DNA of 64,000 nt. It comes from JAGNXB01 sp942490895. GTDB lineage: Bacteria > Bacteroidota > Bacteroidia > Chitinophagales > Saprospiraceae. This document shows, piece after piece, positions 45,584 to 55,759 of this stretch. A model generated the notes under the pieces. It saw only the letters and a program-made list of their open reading frames with translations. It ran no database searches and was not told the DNA's origin. Numbering within the stretch: the first letter of the stretch is position 1; every line of letters starts with the position of its first letter. The translations under genes and the position numbers were made by a program. The stretch covers positions 310,001-374,000 of the forward strand of contig CALNZC010000052.1 of assembly GCA_942490895.1 (NCBI GenBank). Direction: 5' to 3'.

Positions 45584-46531
45584 TCAATGACTCACCATCA
45601 ACCGAGAGTTCCATTGCCTTCCGGAAGATCCGATCAAGTTGACCTGATAGATACCGGGGGCTAAATTACTCAGCGTCAGCTCAGTCATTGGGTTGACGAT
45701 CATCTGTTGATGAACCACTCGACCCATCACGTCAACAACCTCTACATGAACAGGCCCCTGGAAGGCTTCTATGGACAGGGTTAAATTCCCAGAGGTTGGA
45801 TTGGGATAAAGCTTGACTGCTTCTGGAGGGAATGAAGGTGTGGTAGAAACCAACACGGGGTCATCTGGGGTACAAAGCAATGGACAGGGCGAACTGCCTT
45901 CAGACTCCGAATAAAAACAACTGACAGGAGGTTGAGAATAACAAATGTTTTCCAACAATCCTCTGTTACAACCCTGACCTTCCAACCAGATAATATCGGA
46001 AGGAAATCCGCACCCCACCATGGAAAGATGGATATTCTTTCTCCCTTCCGGATCAATACGTATCGAATCAGCAACTAATTTTTTATTCAGCAACTCAAAT
46101 ATTAGAGTATCACCCTCTTCCAGTGAAAAATTATAAATAAGAACTTCCTGGTTGACGGGATAATACGCTAGCGTTGGTGGCGCCCCGGTAAAAACGGGTG
46201 TTGGCATCCGTCTGAAAAAAACAGAATCCCCCTGCTGGCGCAATCCTCCTACAAGCGCATATTCAGCTGGCACATGTGGAACGATGTCGAAAACAACATT
46301 TTTAAAACAAGTCCCACGAGCGTAAACTGAAGTGTACTTGACACTATCTACTGTCAGGATATCTCCAGTGACCCAATACTTCCACTGCTCAAGCCATTCA
46401 AACGGTGTCCCAAATTCAGTCCATCGAGTGACCACCCATTCTGCATTTTCTGTTGGGAATAGAAAGGTCGATTGAGCGGGCAATTGAACGGTCAGGGATA
46501 TGAAAAGCTGAACAAGCAAATATTTTTTCAT
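45584..46531 (-). CDS. Secreted protein with T9SS type A sorting domain
   Basis: The 315-residue protein begins with a signal peptide (MKKYLLVQLFISLTVQLPAQ). The central ~210 residues match no family I know and contain eight cysteines, suggesting disulphides. The last ~80 residues form a T9SS sorting domain: VKLYPNPTSGNLTLSIEAF, VEVVDVMGRVVHQQ, LSNLAPGIYQVNLI. It should be exported across the outer membrane by the type IX system. It lies 88 bp downstream of rnr on the same strand. Confidence 0.85.
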   Translation of the reverse strand: MKKYLLVQLFISLTVQLPAQSTFLFPTENAEWVVTRWTEFGTPFEWLEQWKYWVTGDILTVDSVKYTSVYARGTCFKNVVFDIVPHVPAEYALVGGLRQQGDSVFFRRMPTPVFTGAPPTLAYYPVNQEVLIYNFSLEEGDTLIFELLNKKLVADSIRIDPEGRKNIHLSMVGCGFPSDIIWLEGQGCNRGLLENICYSQPPVSCFYSESEGSSPCPLLCTPDDPVLVSTTPSFPPEAVKLYPNPTSGNLTLSIEAFQGPVHVEVVDVMGRVVHQQMIVNPMTELTLSNLAPGIYQVNLIGSSGRQWNSRLMVSH

Positions 46532-46619
46532 CCGGCAGGTATTTTGAACTGGAAATTAAAGTGTTCATCCCAAACCTGTTCGTGTATAAAAGGCTTTTTT
46601 CGGCTTGCAAACATTCCTC

Positions 46620-48794
46620 TTATTCCCAGATCACCCGCATTTCTACCTGACGGTGGGCCAGGTCAGCAAGCATGATCTGCACATTGATGGTATCCCCCAT
46701 TTTGAGGACCCTACCAGAATGCTTCCCTCTCGCTTTCAGCCGGCTGTCATCCACTTCAAAGGGTTCCGGAAAGTTGCTGAATGGTGCCATACCCTCTACG
46801 AGTGATCCTCTGAGCTGGACAAAGATCCCTTTGTCCATCATCCCACTGATCTGACCTTCAAAGATCTCTCCGACATGCTTCTCAATAAATTCAACCTGTT
46901 TGTATTTAATGGATTCACGTTCAGCATCCATTGCCCGGCGCTCCTGTTGCGAAATATGCCTGCATTTCGCTTCTAAAAGGAATTTATCATCACGCCAGTC
47001 ACGTTCCAGGTTTTTTGCCAGGATACGGTGGACCAGCACATCGCTATAGCGTCGAATGGGAGAAGTAAAGTGTGTATAGTCCGCAAAACCAAGGCCATAG
47101 TGGCCAATATTATTGGTCGTATATGCGGCCTTTGCCATGGTCCGAATGGCCAGTGGTTCGAGCATCCGCAACATTTCATTCTCCTTGGAGGCTTCTGCCA
47201 GCTTGTTGAATGATTTTGCCACTTGCTCAGGCGTCTTGATTTCCATTTTAAAACCGACCTCCTTTGCGAAAAGCACAAAGTCATTGAGCTTGTCTGGATC
47301 GGGCAGGTCATGCACACGGTAGACAAACGGAATTTCCTGGCCCTGGCTTTTCTTCTGGATAAATGCCGCTACCTCCTTATTGGCCAACAGCATAAAATCC
47401 TCGATCAACAGGTGGGCCTCCTTTCGCTCTTTGGTGTACACTTCAATCGGCACTCCATCTTCATTCAGTCGAAACTTGACTTCTTCTGATTCAAAAGAGA
47501 TGCTACCGTCCTTAAATCTTTGCTTCCGCAATTTGGTAGCGATCCGGTTGACATGTAGTAATTCCTCGGTATGATCCCCGGTTTTGGTATCCAGGACTTC
47601 CTGAGCATCCTCATAACTGAATCGGCGATGAGAATGAATGATGGTCTTTCCGAACCATCGATCGACTAACTTGTCCTGACTGTCAAATGTAAAGACCGCA
47701 GAAAAAGTCAGGCTATCTTCATCGGGACGTAATGAACAGAGTTCGTTTGACAATCGCTCTGGCAACATGGGTAACACCCGGTCAACCAGATAAACGGAGG
47801 TACTCCGCTCATAAGCTTCCTGATCCAGGGCAGAATCCTGTTGCAGATAATGTGTCACATCGGCAATGTGAACGCCCACTTCACAACCGCCATCTTCCAG
47901 GGCGCGATAGGACAGCGCATCATCAAAATCCTTTGCGTCTTCAGGATCGATCGTAAAGGTGAGGATGTCCCTGAAATCCCGCCTGTACTTGACTTCATCT
48001 TCCGGGATCTGGGATGGAAATGAATTCGCCACAGCTAACGCTTCCTTGCCGAAATACAATTGGAAACCATTGTGGACCAGAATGGCTTGCATTTCCACAT
48101 CATTGATCGACTGATCCGTCAATCGTCCTGTGACAATCCCTCTGGGGCTGCGCAATTTTTTTTCCGGCCCGGGCCACTCCGTCACTTGTACAACGACCTT
48201 CTCCCCATCCTGAGCTCCGGACAAGTCCTGAAGACTGATGAGGATATCAAAGGGCATATTCAGCTTGTCGGGTACCAGAATGCCGTGTTTTCTGGACAGA
48301 CGAATCGTACCGATAAAGTTGTCATTGAGTCGCTTGACGATCCGAACGATCTCACCTTCCGGACGCCCACCCCGGCGAGACTGTCGAAGACGAACTTCAA
48401 CTGTGTCTCCCTGCAGGGCTGTGTTGACGGCATGCGGAGGAATAAACACATCGCGTTCTAACCCGGGAACAGAAATGAATGCTGCTCCCGACCGCGTCAG
48501 ATCAACGGATCCGATCATCGGTTCTTTGGAGCGGTGTGTCTTTTCAGGTCGGCTGTTTCCGGCCTTCCCTGCCAAGCGGAATTTGTCTTCGAATGCAGGG
48601 GTGATCACATTTTTATCCACCAACTTTGTGAGTGCATGTTGCACTGCATCGCGATTGCTGGATAAACCCAGCTTGCGAATGAGTTGCTTGGCATTGTATG
48701 CCTTGCGAGGGTGTTGTTTGAAAAATCGGGTGATCGTTTGTTGAATAACCTGTTGAGCAGGCACTTGTCCTTTGGACTTTTTCTTATTAACCAT
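46620..48794 (-). CDS. rnr: Ribonuclease R
   Basis: The 724-residue protein shows the RNase II/R order: N-terminal winged helix (about 15-70), cold-shock OB domains (about 90-245), the RNB exonuclease with FTIDPEDAKDFDDALS at 280-295 holding the metal-binding aspartates, HIADVTHYL, and the HYGLGFADYTHFTSPIRRYSDV block. A C-terminal S1 domain follows (about 640-722, EGQISGMMDKGIFVQL). It degrades structured RNA 3' to 5' in the cytoplasm and helps ribosome and tmRNA quality control. Unlike many homologues it has no long basic C-terminal tail. Confidence 0.95.
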   Translation of the reverse strand: MVNKKKSKGQVPAQQVIQQTITRFFKQHPRKAYNAKQLIRKLGLSSNRDAVQHALTKLVDKNVITPAFEDKFRLAGKAGNSRPEKTHRSKEPMIGSVDLTRSGAAFISVPGLERDVFIPPHAVNTALQGDTVEVRLRQSRRGGRPEGEIVRIVKRLNDNFIGTIRLSRKHGILVPDKLNMPFDILISLQDLSGAQDGEKVVVQVTEWPGPEKKLRSPRGIVTGRLTDQSINDVEMQAILVHNGFQLYFGKEALAVANSFPSQIPEDEVKYRRDFRDILTFTIDPEDAKDFDDALSYRALEDGGCEVGVHIADVTHYLQQDSALDQEAYERSTSVYLVDRVLPMLPERLSNELCSLRPDEDSLTFSAVFTFDSQDKLVDRWFGKTIIHSHRRFSYEDAQEVLDTKTGDHTEELLHVNRIATKLRKQRFKDGSISFESEEVKFRLNEDGVPIEVYTKERKEAHLLIEDFMLLANKEVAAFIQKKSQGQEIPFVYRVHDLPDPDKLNDFVLFAKEVGFKMEIKTPEQVAKSFNKLAEASKENEMLRMLEPLAIRTMAKAAYTTNNIGHYGLGFADYTHFTSPIRRYSDVLVHRILAKNLERDWRDDKFLLEAKCRHISQQERRAMDAERESIKYKQVEFIEKHVGEIFEGQISGMMDKGIFVQLRGSLVEGMAPFSNFPEPFEVDDSRLKARGKHSGRVLKMGDTINVQIMLADLAHRQVEMRVIWE

Positions 48795-48912
48795 ATATTC
48801 TTGGTGGAACAGATAGAAAGGTAAGAAGGTTCCCGTTGATCGCGCATTATCTTATGGTTAAAACGTTTCAACTCTTGTTTTCCGTACCTTCCCACCACCC
48901 AATCTACTGGAA

Positions 48913-50589
48913 ATGGATAGACTCACTAAAGTCCTGTTGATCGCCTGGCTGACCATCAATTTAATCCAGGCGTTCTTCACTGAACTCTTCCATGATGAGG
49001 CCTATTACTGGGTGTTTTCACATTTTCTGGATTGGGGATTCAAGGATCATCCACCAGTTACCGCCTTATTGGTTGCAGCGGGTTCCGAACTATTGCCTGG
49101 AGAGATCGGGCTACGTTTGTTCATGGTGCTCTCCAGCACCCTGGCCATTGCACTGACCTGGCGACTCATCAAACCCGAAGACCCACCTCTCTTTTGGTCC
49201 CTCTTGCTGGCCATGCCTGTCATGGTGCTGTTCGGATTCCTTGCAGTTCCAGATGTGCCGCTATTGTTGGGTGGCATCCTGTTTTTCACGATGTGGCGTA
49301 ACTATCTGGACCGCGATGAATGGCCGGTCACGCTGGCCCTGACCTTCTGCCTTGCTTTGCTGGCCTACACAAAATATCATGGAGCCCTACTGTTTCTTCT
49401 GGCTCTGCTCCCGAATATTCACCTGCTTCGACGAAAAAGCTTTTGGTGGATGACCGCCCTCACCATCCTCCTGATTACCCCCCATCTCCTATGGCAATAT
49501 GAACATGATTGGTTATCCTTCAGATATCATCTCGTCGATCGTGCCGGAGATGCATGGAAGTTCAGATTTGTGTACGAATACCTGGGAGGTCAATTGGCCA
49601 TCTGGGGCCCCTTCACCGGTATCCTTTTGTGGATCGCTGCGGTCCGATGGCCCTCCCGAGATAACTTTGAAAAAAGCCTCCGCTGGGTCGCTCTCGGTTT
49701 TCTGATTTTCTTCTTCTATCAAAGCTGGACCCAACCTACTGAGGCAAACTGGACAGGTCCGGCATTTCTTCCTCTACTTTATCTCGGCTATCACGATCTG
49801 AAGAACCGACCCAAAACGAGAAAATGGGCCATACGATTATCCATGGTCACCATTTTATGTTTGATCATCGCGCGGATTTATCTGGTCTGGGATTTTATCG
49901 GAATCCAAAAGGCACCTGAATTTCATCACTGGGATGAATGGTCCGAAGTAGTCAAACGAGTAGCCGGTGATGTACCGGTTATTTTTGAAAATCGATATCA
50001 GCGTCCCAGTAAATATTTATTCTATTCCGGCAATGAAGGGTATTGCCAAACGACAGAGTTTGACACAGGGACACAATTCGATTTATTGTATTCCATGGAA
50101 GAAAACGTACAGGGCCGATCCGTTTGTCTGGTTACTGAAAATCCCCCTGACTATATTCAGTATGACTCCCTCATCCAGGAGACCCCTGTGGGCAGATCTT
50201 TAGGTTTCAAATGGGTGGACGATTTTCGATCCTACAATCGAATTTGGTGTCAATTGGATACAACAGCCAGGGAATTTCCTGCCGGTCAGGATATTGAACT
50301 ACCGATCACCATCACCAACCCGACGTCTAGCACTGTGGAGTGGGATCAGAGTGGCCATCGTCGGGTCACCTTCGAATATATGTTTATGGATCAGGACATC
50401 ATTCGTCAGGAAGGTGTTGCGATGGCCGCAATACCCGTGCAATCATTACAACCCGGTGAATCTATTCAAGCGCGAATTCGAGTCAGAACACCAGACGAAC
50501 ATCAGGAGTACAGATTTCGAATGGCCTGGAGAGTGGGAGGATTGTACCGGGGTAAAAACAGTGGTTTCTATATGCTGACGATCCACTAG
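48913..50589 (+). CDS. Family 39 (ArnT/PMT-like) membrane glycosyltransferase
   Basis: The 558-residue protein has about ten membrane helices in residues 1-330 with the GT39 acidic motif HDEAYYWVFSHFLDWGFKDHPPVTALLV near residue 28-55. GT39 enzymes move a sugar from a polyprenyl-phosphate donor to lipid A, proteins or polysaccharide on the periplasmic side. A soluble tail of about 200 residues ends in a beta-sandwich-like stretch (FPAGQDIELPITITNPTSSTVEWDQ). It is divergent from rnr and converges with a second GT39 gene 35 bp away. Confidence 0.85.
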   Translation: MDRLTKVLLIAWLTINLIQAFFTELFHDEAYYWVFSHFLDWGFKDHPPVTALLVAAGSELLPGEIGLRLFMVLSSTLAIALTWRLIKPEDPPLFWSLLLAMPVMVLFGFLAVPDVPLLLGGILFFTMWRNYLDRDEWPVTLALTFCLALLAYTKYHGALLFLLALLPNIHLLRRKSFWWMTALTILLITPHLLWQYEHDWLSFRYHLVDRAGDAWKFRFVYEYLGGQLAIWGPFTGILLWIAAVRWPSRDNFEKSLRWVALGFLIFFFYQSWTQPTEANWTGPAFLPLLYLGYHDLKNRPKTRKWAIRLSMVTILCLIIARIYLVWDFIGIQKAPEFHHWDEWSEVVKRVAGDVPVIFENRYQRPSKYLFYSGNEGYCQTTEFDTGTQFDLLYSMEENVQGRSVCLVTENPPDYIQYDSLIQETPVGRSLGFKWVDDFRSYNRIWCQLDTTAREFPAGQDIELPITITNPTSSTVEWDQSGHRRVTFEYMFMDQDIIRQEGVAMAAIPVQSLQPGESIQARIRVRTPDEHQEYRFRMAWRVGGLYRGKNSGFYMLTIH

Positions 50590-50624
50590 AATCCAAAGCG
50601 TTTCCAACCCCTTGATCCATGGTA

Positions 50625-52064
50625 TTAATCAGACGATTTTCGACGATACATCACTGCCTTTCCTGAAAAAGTATCCACTGGCAGATAAGCTTCTGATAAA
50701 AAATCTGAAAACATCCCTGTAGGTTGTGTCAAATCAAAAAAGCAGTAGTCAGGCTGAATGGCTTCCACTTTATTGTACTCACCAATCGTATCAATATGCA
50801 GAACAGTCCTGAATCGGTCATCAAACAAAAGACTGGGATGAGGATAGGCAACAGGAGGTGGGCAATCTAATAAAAAATAGAGGATCTGATAATTGGTTGT
50901 TCCGGTATAGACAACTGGGTCAGGTATACCTGAAGCCCGGATCATCTCACAGGCCACCCGCATAGGATCTGGTTTTACAATGTAATCATTGTATTGCAAT
51001 ATGGCATTTAAAAACAGAAACACTGCCAATATCCCGTACCCGACCCGGGTATTTCTTAACCAATGCATCCAACGCGGTAAAACCGTATCCGGATGCCAGG
51101 CTAATCCAGCAAGTAATGCCAGGGCGGGGATCATGGACACAACATAATGTCCAAATGCATTTTTGGGCACCAATGCTCCAATGAGGGCCAGGAACAACCA
51201 GAGTAGATAAAATCCGATCACCGGCATCCTTTTGATCGTTAACCGCGTCACCGCAACCACTGCCAAAATAGTCATGGGCAAATAGCGCAGGAAAAAATCT
51301 GGAATCATGAGCCATTCGAAAGACCGGTGAGCGTTTTCCAGATACCGCCCGGGCAAGAAAAACTGATAGTCAATAAAAACATCCAGAGCATCCATTTGAA
51401 TATACCACAACATCACGGCCAACATGGGCACCACTGAAATGACCGTCATTGTCCCCAACTGCATGAGTTGCTTCAACGGCTTCCTTTTTTGGGAGATAAT
51501 CATCCAGAGAAGAAATAGCCCCAGTGCAACAGCATCAAAAAGAACAGCTTGTTTGATGATCAGAGCAAACCCTAAACTGAACCCTGCCAGTATAAAGGAC
51601 CACCATTGCCAGGACCAACGAAACACCAACCAGATCGCCAGAATAGCCAGGGAAGAAAAATAGGTCTCTGTATTGGGAGAGGCACCATAAAAAGTGTACA
51701 GCGAAATCATTCCCAGATAAAACATACCGGACAGCCAGGGCCCTGGGCCACTTGGACACCATTTTCTTTGAATATCATGGATCAACCAAGCGGTGAGTCC
51801 GATCCAGATGGCCGTCAACAGCCGGAGGAAAAAGATGGAATGCCCCGCAATTTTAATAAAACCGGCATACAACAGGAATATTCCGATGGGTTTGGTATCA
51901 AAAATATCCAACCAGTAATGCTGACCTTTCAGCAGTTCATTGGCAATTACCAGATAGGTGCTTTCGTCATGATCAATGACGGAAGGGAAGAAGGTAAAGA
52001 ACCGAAACCCAATGGCGAAAACCACATAGGCCAGGCCGATCAGAAGTGTATTTTGTTTAGACAA
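50625..52064 (-). CDS. Family 39 membrane glycosyltransferase (second, TTG start)
   Basis: The 479-residue protein has about eleven membrane helices and the GT39 hallmark IDHDESTYLVIANELLKGQHYWLDIFDTKPIG early on. No ATG precedes that motif in frame, so translation must start at the TTG at 52064 (or a similar rare start). It begins 18 bp after the metH stop, which suggests translation coupled to metH. The function is probably sugar transfer from a polyprenyl phosphate to an envelope glycoconjugate; the acceptor is unknown. Confidence 0.85.
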   Translation of the reverse strand: MSKQNTLLIGLAYVVFAIGFRFFTFFPSVIDHDESTYLVIANELLKGQHYWLDIFDTKPIGIFLLYAGFIKIAGHSIFFLRLLTAIWIGLTAWLIHDIQRKWCPSGPGPWLSGMFYLGMISLYTFYGASPNTETYFSSLAILAIWLVFRWSWQWWSFILAGFSLGFALIIKQAVLFDAVALGLFLLWMIISQKRKPLKQLMQLGTMTVISVVPMLAVMLWYIQMDALDVFIDYQFFLPGRYLENAHRSFEWLMIPDFFLRYLPMTILAVVAVTRLTIKRMPVIGFYLLWLFLALIGALVPKNAFGHYVVSMIPALALLAGLAWHPDTVLPRWMHWLRNTRVGYGILAVFLFLNAILQYNDYIVKPDPMRVACEMIRASGIPDPVVYTGTTNYQILYFLLDCPPPVAYPHPSLLFDDRFRTVLHIDTIGEYNKVEAIQPDYCFFDLTQPTGMFSDFLSEAYLPVDTFSGKAVMYRRKSSD

Positions 52065-52082
52065 CGGTTTGGATTCTGATGG

Positions 52083-55000
52083 TCAGGATAATAAGGGTGC
52101 CAACCAGCGACGAGCCGTGTCTCTGCTCCACCCCTTTCGATCTGCATAGTCTGCCATTTGATCCTCCCCGATCCGGCTGATTGGAAAGTACCGGCTCTTT
52201 GGATGACTGAAATAAAACCCACTTACAGAAGATGCCGGATACATGGCAAAATTCTCTGTGAGCGATATTTGGGTTTCAGCTTCCACATCCAACAATTGCC
52301 ATATGGTCAATTTCTCGCTGTGCTCCGGACATGCCGGATATCCAGGGGCTGGACGAACACCTTGATATGCTTCGGCGATGAGTTCCTTATTGGACCAGCT
52401 CTGCCCGGACTCATACCCCCAGTATTTATCCCTGACCTGTTCGTGCAACCACTCCGCTGCCGCTTCTGCCAATCGATCTGCCAGAGCTTTTAATAATATA
52501 GCATGATAGTCATCGTGATCTGCTTCAAAACGCCGCAGATGAGGCTCTATCCCCAATCCGGCAGTCACCGCAAAAACACCGATATGGTCAGTCAGTTCTG
52601 CGGATGAAGGTGCAATAAAATCGACAAGCGAATAATTCGGAATCCCCTCCGCTTTTTTGACCTGCTGTCGCAACATATGGAATGCAACCTCCTCCCCATG
52701 ATGTTGAACAATTAAATCATCCGTTTCGGTTCTGCTCACCGGGAACAAGCCGATCACAGCATGAGCCGTCAACCATTTTTCCTGGATGACCTGGGACAGT
52801 AAGGCATCGGCATCCTGAAATAATCGGGTCGCCTCCTCACCTACTTTTTCATCCTGTAAGATGTCCGGATATTTACCCGTCAACTGCCAGGTCTGAAAGA
52901 AAGGGGTCCAGTCAATATATGCCTTCAACACATGCAGATCCAGCTCCTTCAGTACATGCTTTCCGGGAAGCGCTGGAGGTGGCGGCGTATATGACGTCCA
53001 GTCCGACTGAAATGCATTTTTTCTGGCTTGTTCGATCGAGATCAATGTCCGGCTGGATTGTCGTTGATCACGATGCACTCTGATCCGTTCGAACTCGTCT
53101 TTCGTCTCCTTGAGAAGCGATTCCCGCACTCCCGATTCCTTGGATAATAAATGGGATACCACGGGTACACTTCGGGAAGCATCCAAGACATGAATGATCG
53201 GCCCTGAATATTCGGGCTCGATCTTGACAGCCGTGTGTGTTTTACTGGTTGTTGCGCCGCCAATCAGCAATGGAAGTGACATTTTACGCCGCTGCATTTC
53301 GCGGGCCACATAGACCATTTCATCCAGGGAAGGGGTGATCAATCCACTCAGACCGATTACATCTACATTTTCATCCACTGCCGTCTGCAAAATCTTGTCC
53401 AGGGGGACCATTACCCCGAGATCAACGATCTCATAATGGTTACACGCCAGGACGACACCGACAATATTCTTACCGATATCATGCACATCCCCTTTGACAG
53501 TAGCGAGAAGCACCTTTCCTTTGGATTGGCTTTCACCAGCCTTTTTCTCCGCTTCAATAAAGGGTGTGAGATAGGCCACAGCCTTCTTCATCACTCGGGC
53601 ACTTTTCACCACCTGAGGCAGAAACATCTGGCCGGATCCGAAGAGGTCTCCAACCACACTCATTCCATCCATTAACGGGCCTTCGATCACATGTAAAGCA
53701 GCTTCCACTTCCAGCCTGGCTGCTTCCGTATCTTCTACAATAAATTCATCAATGCCCCGCACCAACGCGTGCTCTATTCGTTTTGCCAATGGCCAGCTCC
53801 GCCATTCCAGCAGCTTTTCTGGACGAGCCGTATTCTGCCCCTGATTGGCCTCTGCAAAACCGGTCAATCGCTCTGTTGCATCCGGACGACGATTGAATAA
53901 AACATCCTCTACCAACTCCAGCAGATCTGCCGGAATATCGGCATACACGGTGATCATGCCCGCATTGACAATACCCATATCCATCCCGGCTCGGATGGCG
54001 TGATACAGAAAGGCGGAATGCATGGCCTCCCGGACGAGATTGTTGCCGCGGAAACTGAAGGAAAGATTGCTGACCCCTCCACTGATCTTCACTCCTGGGC
54101 ACCGTTGTTTGATCAAGCGGGTCGCTTCGATAAAATGGATGGCATATTCATTATGCTCCGCAATCCCTGTGGCCACGGCAAAGATGTTGGGGTCGAAAAT
54201 GATATCCTCCGGAGGAAAATCCAATTTATTAATCAGGAGTCTATAGGCCCGCTCACAAATACTCACTTTACGTTGGATGGTATCGGCCTGTCCCTCTTCA
54301 TCAAATGCCATGACCACAACAGCGGCGCCATAGCGCCGGGCCAATCGGGCCTGCCGAAGAAATTCGGGAATCCCTTCCTTCATCGAAATGGAGTTCACCA
54401 CACATTTTCCCTGGACACATTTCAGGCCCGCTTCAATCACACTCCACTTGGAACTGTCGATCATAATGGGCAGACGTGAAATGTCAGGCTCAGCCATCAT
54501 CAGCTGCAGAAAACGGGTCATGGCCGCCTCACTGTCCAGCAGCCCTTCATCCATGTTCACGTCCAGGATCTGGGCACCTGCTTCGACCTGATGAAGTGCT
54601 ACTGTCAACGCTTCCGCATACTTGTCTTCCAGGATCAGTCGTGCAAATTTTTTAGATCCCGTCACATTAGTCCGTTCCCCGACATTTACAAAGTTGGCAT
54701 CGGGCCGGATGGTCAGCGGCTCAAGACCCGACAATCGGGTATATTCTCTGGGGTGACTTTTTACTCGTGGCAAAATTCCGTCCACATGTTCAGCCATGTG
54801 CTGAATGTGCTCAGGTGTGGTGCCACAACAGCCTCCCACAATATTGACTAAGCCATTCGTAACGAAATCATCGATGTGGTCACACATCTGATGCGGTGTC
54901 TGGTCGTACTCCCCCATTTCATTCGGGAGCCCAGCATTGGGATAGGCATGGACATAGCAATCCGCAATCCGGCTGAGTTCTTCCAGATATGGTCGCATTT

Positions 55001-55757
55001 CCTGTGCACCCAATGCACAGTTGAGACCGATACAGAAGGGACGGGCATGCTGTACAGAAATCCAGAATGCCTCTACCGTCTGGCCGCTCAAGGTGCGTCC
55101 ACTGGCATCGGTGATCGTGCCCGAAATCATGATTGGCAACCGGATGTCGCGTTCTTCAAACAGCTGGTCAATGGCAAAGATGGCGGCCTTGGCATTGAGA
55201 GTATCAAAGATGGTTTCGATGAGTAGGATGTCCACTCCCCCATCGATCAGCCCTCGGACCTGATCGGCATAAGCCTGGCGCAATTCATCAAACGTAATCG
55301 CCCTGAATCCGGGGTCATTGACGTCAGGTGAAAGGGAGAGCGTCCTATTTGTCGGACCGATGGCACCCGCCACAAAACGCGGCTTTTGCGGGTTGGCCTC
55401 CATGGCAATCGTTGTTGTCTCCCGCGCCAGGGTAGCCGCTGCAAGATTGATCTCGTAAGCCAGGTCTGCCATTCCATAATCCGCCAGGGAGATCGCATTG
55501 GCATTGAAAGTATTGGTCTCGAGAATATCCGCCCCGGCCTTCAGATATTCCAGGTGAATGGAGCGAATGATCTCCGGTTGGGTCAGGCACAGCAGATCAT
55601 TATTTCCCTTGAGATCATGAGCCCATTCCTGAAAACGATCTCCTCGATAGCCTTCCTCCTCCAGCTTATACCGCTGGATCATGGTGCCCATGGCTCCGTC
55701 TAATACTAATATGCGTTCCTCCAGAGCCTGAAGAAGGATATTTTTTTGTTTTGTCAT
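52083..55757 (-). CDS. metH: Cobalamin-dependent methionine synthase
   Basis: The 1224-residue protein contains all MetH modules in order: homocysteine-binding barrel (LDGAMGTMIQRY; zinc-ligand cysteines in GLNCALG and VGGCCGTT), methyl-tetrahydrofolate barrel (NVGERTNVTGSKKF, VGGVSNLSFSFRG-type block), helical cap, B12 domain with GDVHDIGKNI where the lower-ligand His is His759, and the C-terminal AdoMet reactivation domain (FPISRIGEDQMADYADRKG). It transfers a methyl group from 5-methyl-THF to homocysteine through cobalamin in the cytoplasm. The ATG at 55757 fits the family start; the frame runs 12 codons further upstream. The Wzi-like gene ends two bases upstream. Confidence 0.97.
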   Translation of the reverse strand: MTKQKNILLQALEERILVLDGAMGTMIQRYKLEEEGYRGDRFQEWAHDLKGNNDLLCLTQPEIIRSIHLEYLKAGADILETNTFNANAISLADYGMADLAYEINLAAATLARETTTIAMEANPQKPRFVAGAIGPTNRTLSLSPDVNDPGFRAITFDELRQAYADQVRGLIDGGVDILLIETIFDTLNAKAAIFAIDQLFEERDIRLPIMISGTITDASGRTLSGQTVEAFWISVQHARPFCIGLNCALGAQEMRPYLEELSRIADCYVHAYPNAGLPNEMGEYDQTPHQMCDHIDDFVTNGLVNIVGGCCGTTPEHIQHMAEHVDGILPRVKSHPREYTRLSGLEPLTIRPDANFVNVGERTNVTGSKKFARLILEDKYAEALTVALHQVEAGAQILDVNMDEGLLDSEAAMTRFLQLMMAEPDISRLPIMIDSSKWSVIEAGLKCVQGKCVVNSISMKEGIPEFLRQARLARRYGAAVVVMAFDEEGQADTIQRKVSICERAYRLLINKLDFPPEDIIFDPNIFAVATGIAEHNEYAIHFIEATRLIKQRCPGVKISGGVSNLSFSFRGNNLVREAMHSAFLYHAIRAGMDMGIVNAGMITVYADIPADLLELVEDVLFNRRPDATERLTGFAEANQGQNTARPEKLLEWRSWPLAKRIEHALVRGIDEFIVEDTEAARLEVEAALHVIEGPLMDGMSVVGDLFGSGQMFLPQVVKSARVMKKAVAYLTPFIEAEKKAGESQSKGKVLLATVKGDVHDIGKNIVGVVLACNHYEIVDLGVMVPLDKILQTAVDENVDVIGLSGLITPSLDEMVYVAREMQRRKMSLPLLIGGATTSKTHTAVKIEPEYSGPIIHVLDASRSVPVVSHLLSKESGVRESLLKETKDEFERIRVHRDQRQSSRTLISIEQARKNAFQSDWTSYTPPPPALPGKHVLKELDLHVLKAYIDWTPFFQTWQLTGKYPDILQDEKVGEEATRLFQDADALLSQVIQEKWLTAHAVIGLFPVSRTETDDLIVQHHGEEVAFHMLRQQVKKAEGIPNYSLVDFIAPSSAELTDHIGVFAVTAGLGIEPHLRRFEADHDDYHAILLKALADRLAEAAAEWLHEQVRDKYWGYESGQSWSNKELIAEAYQGVRPAPGYPACPEHSEKLTIWQLLDVEAETQISLTENFAMYPASSVSGFYFSHPKSRYFPISRIGEDQMADYADRKGWSRDTARRWLAPLLS

Positions 55758-55759
55758 AA

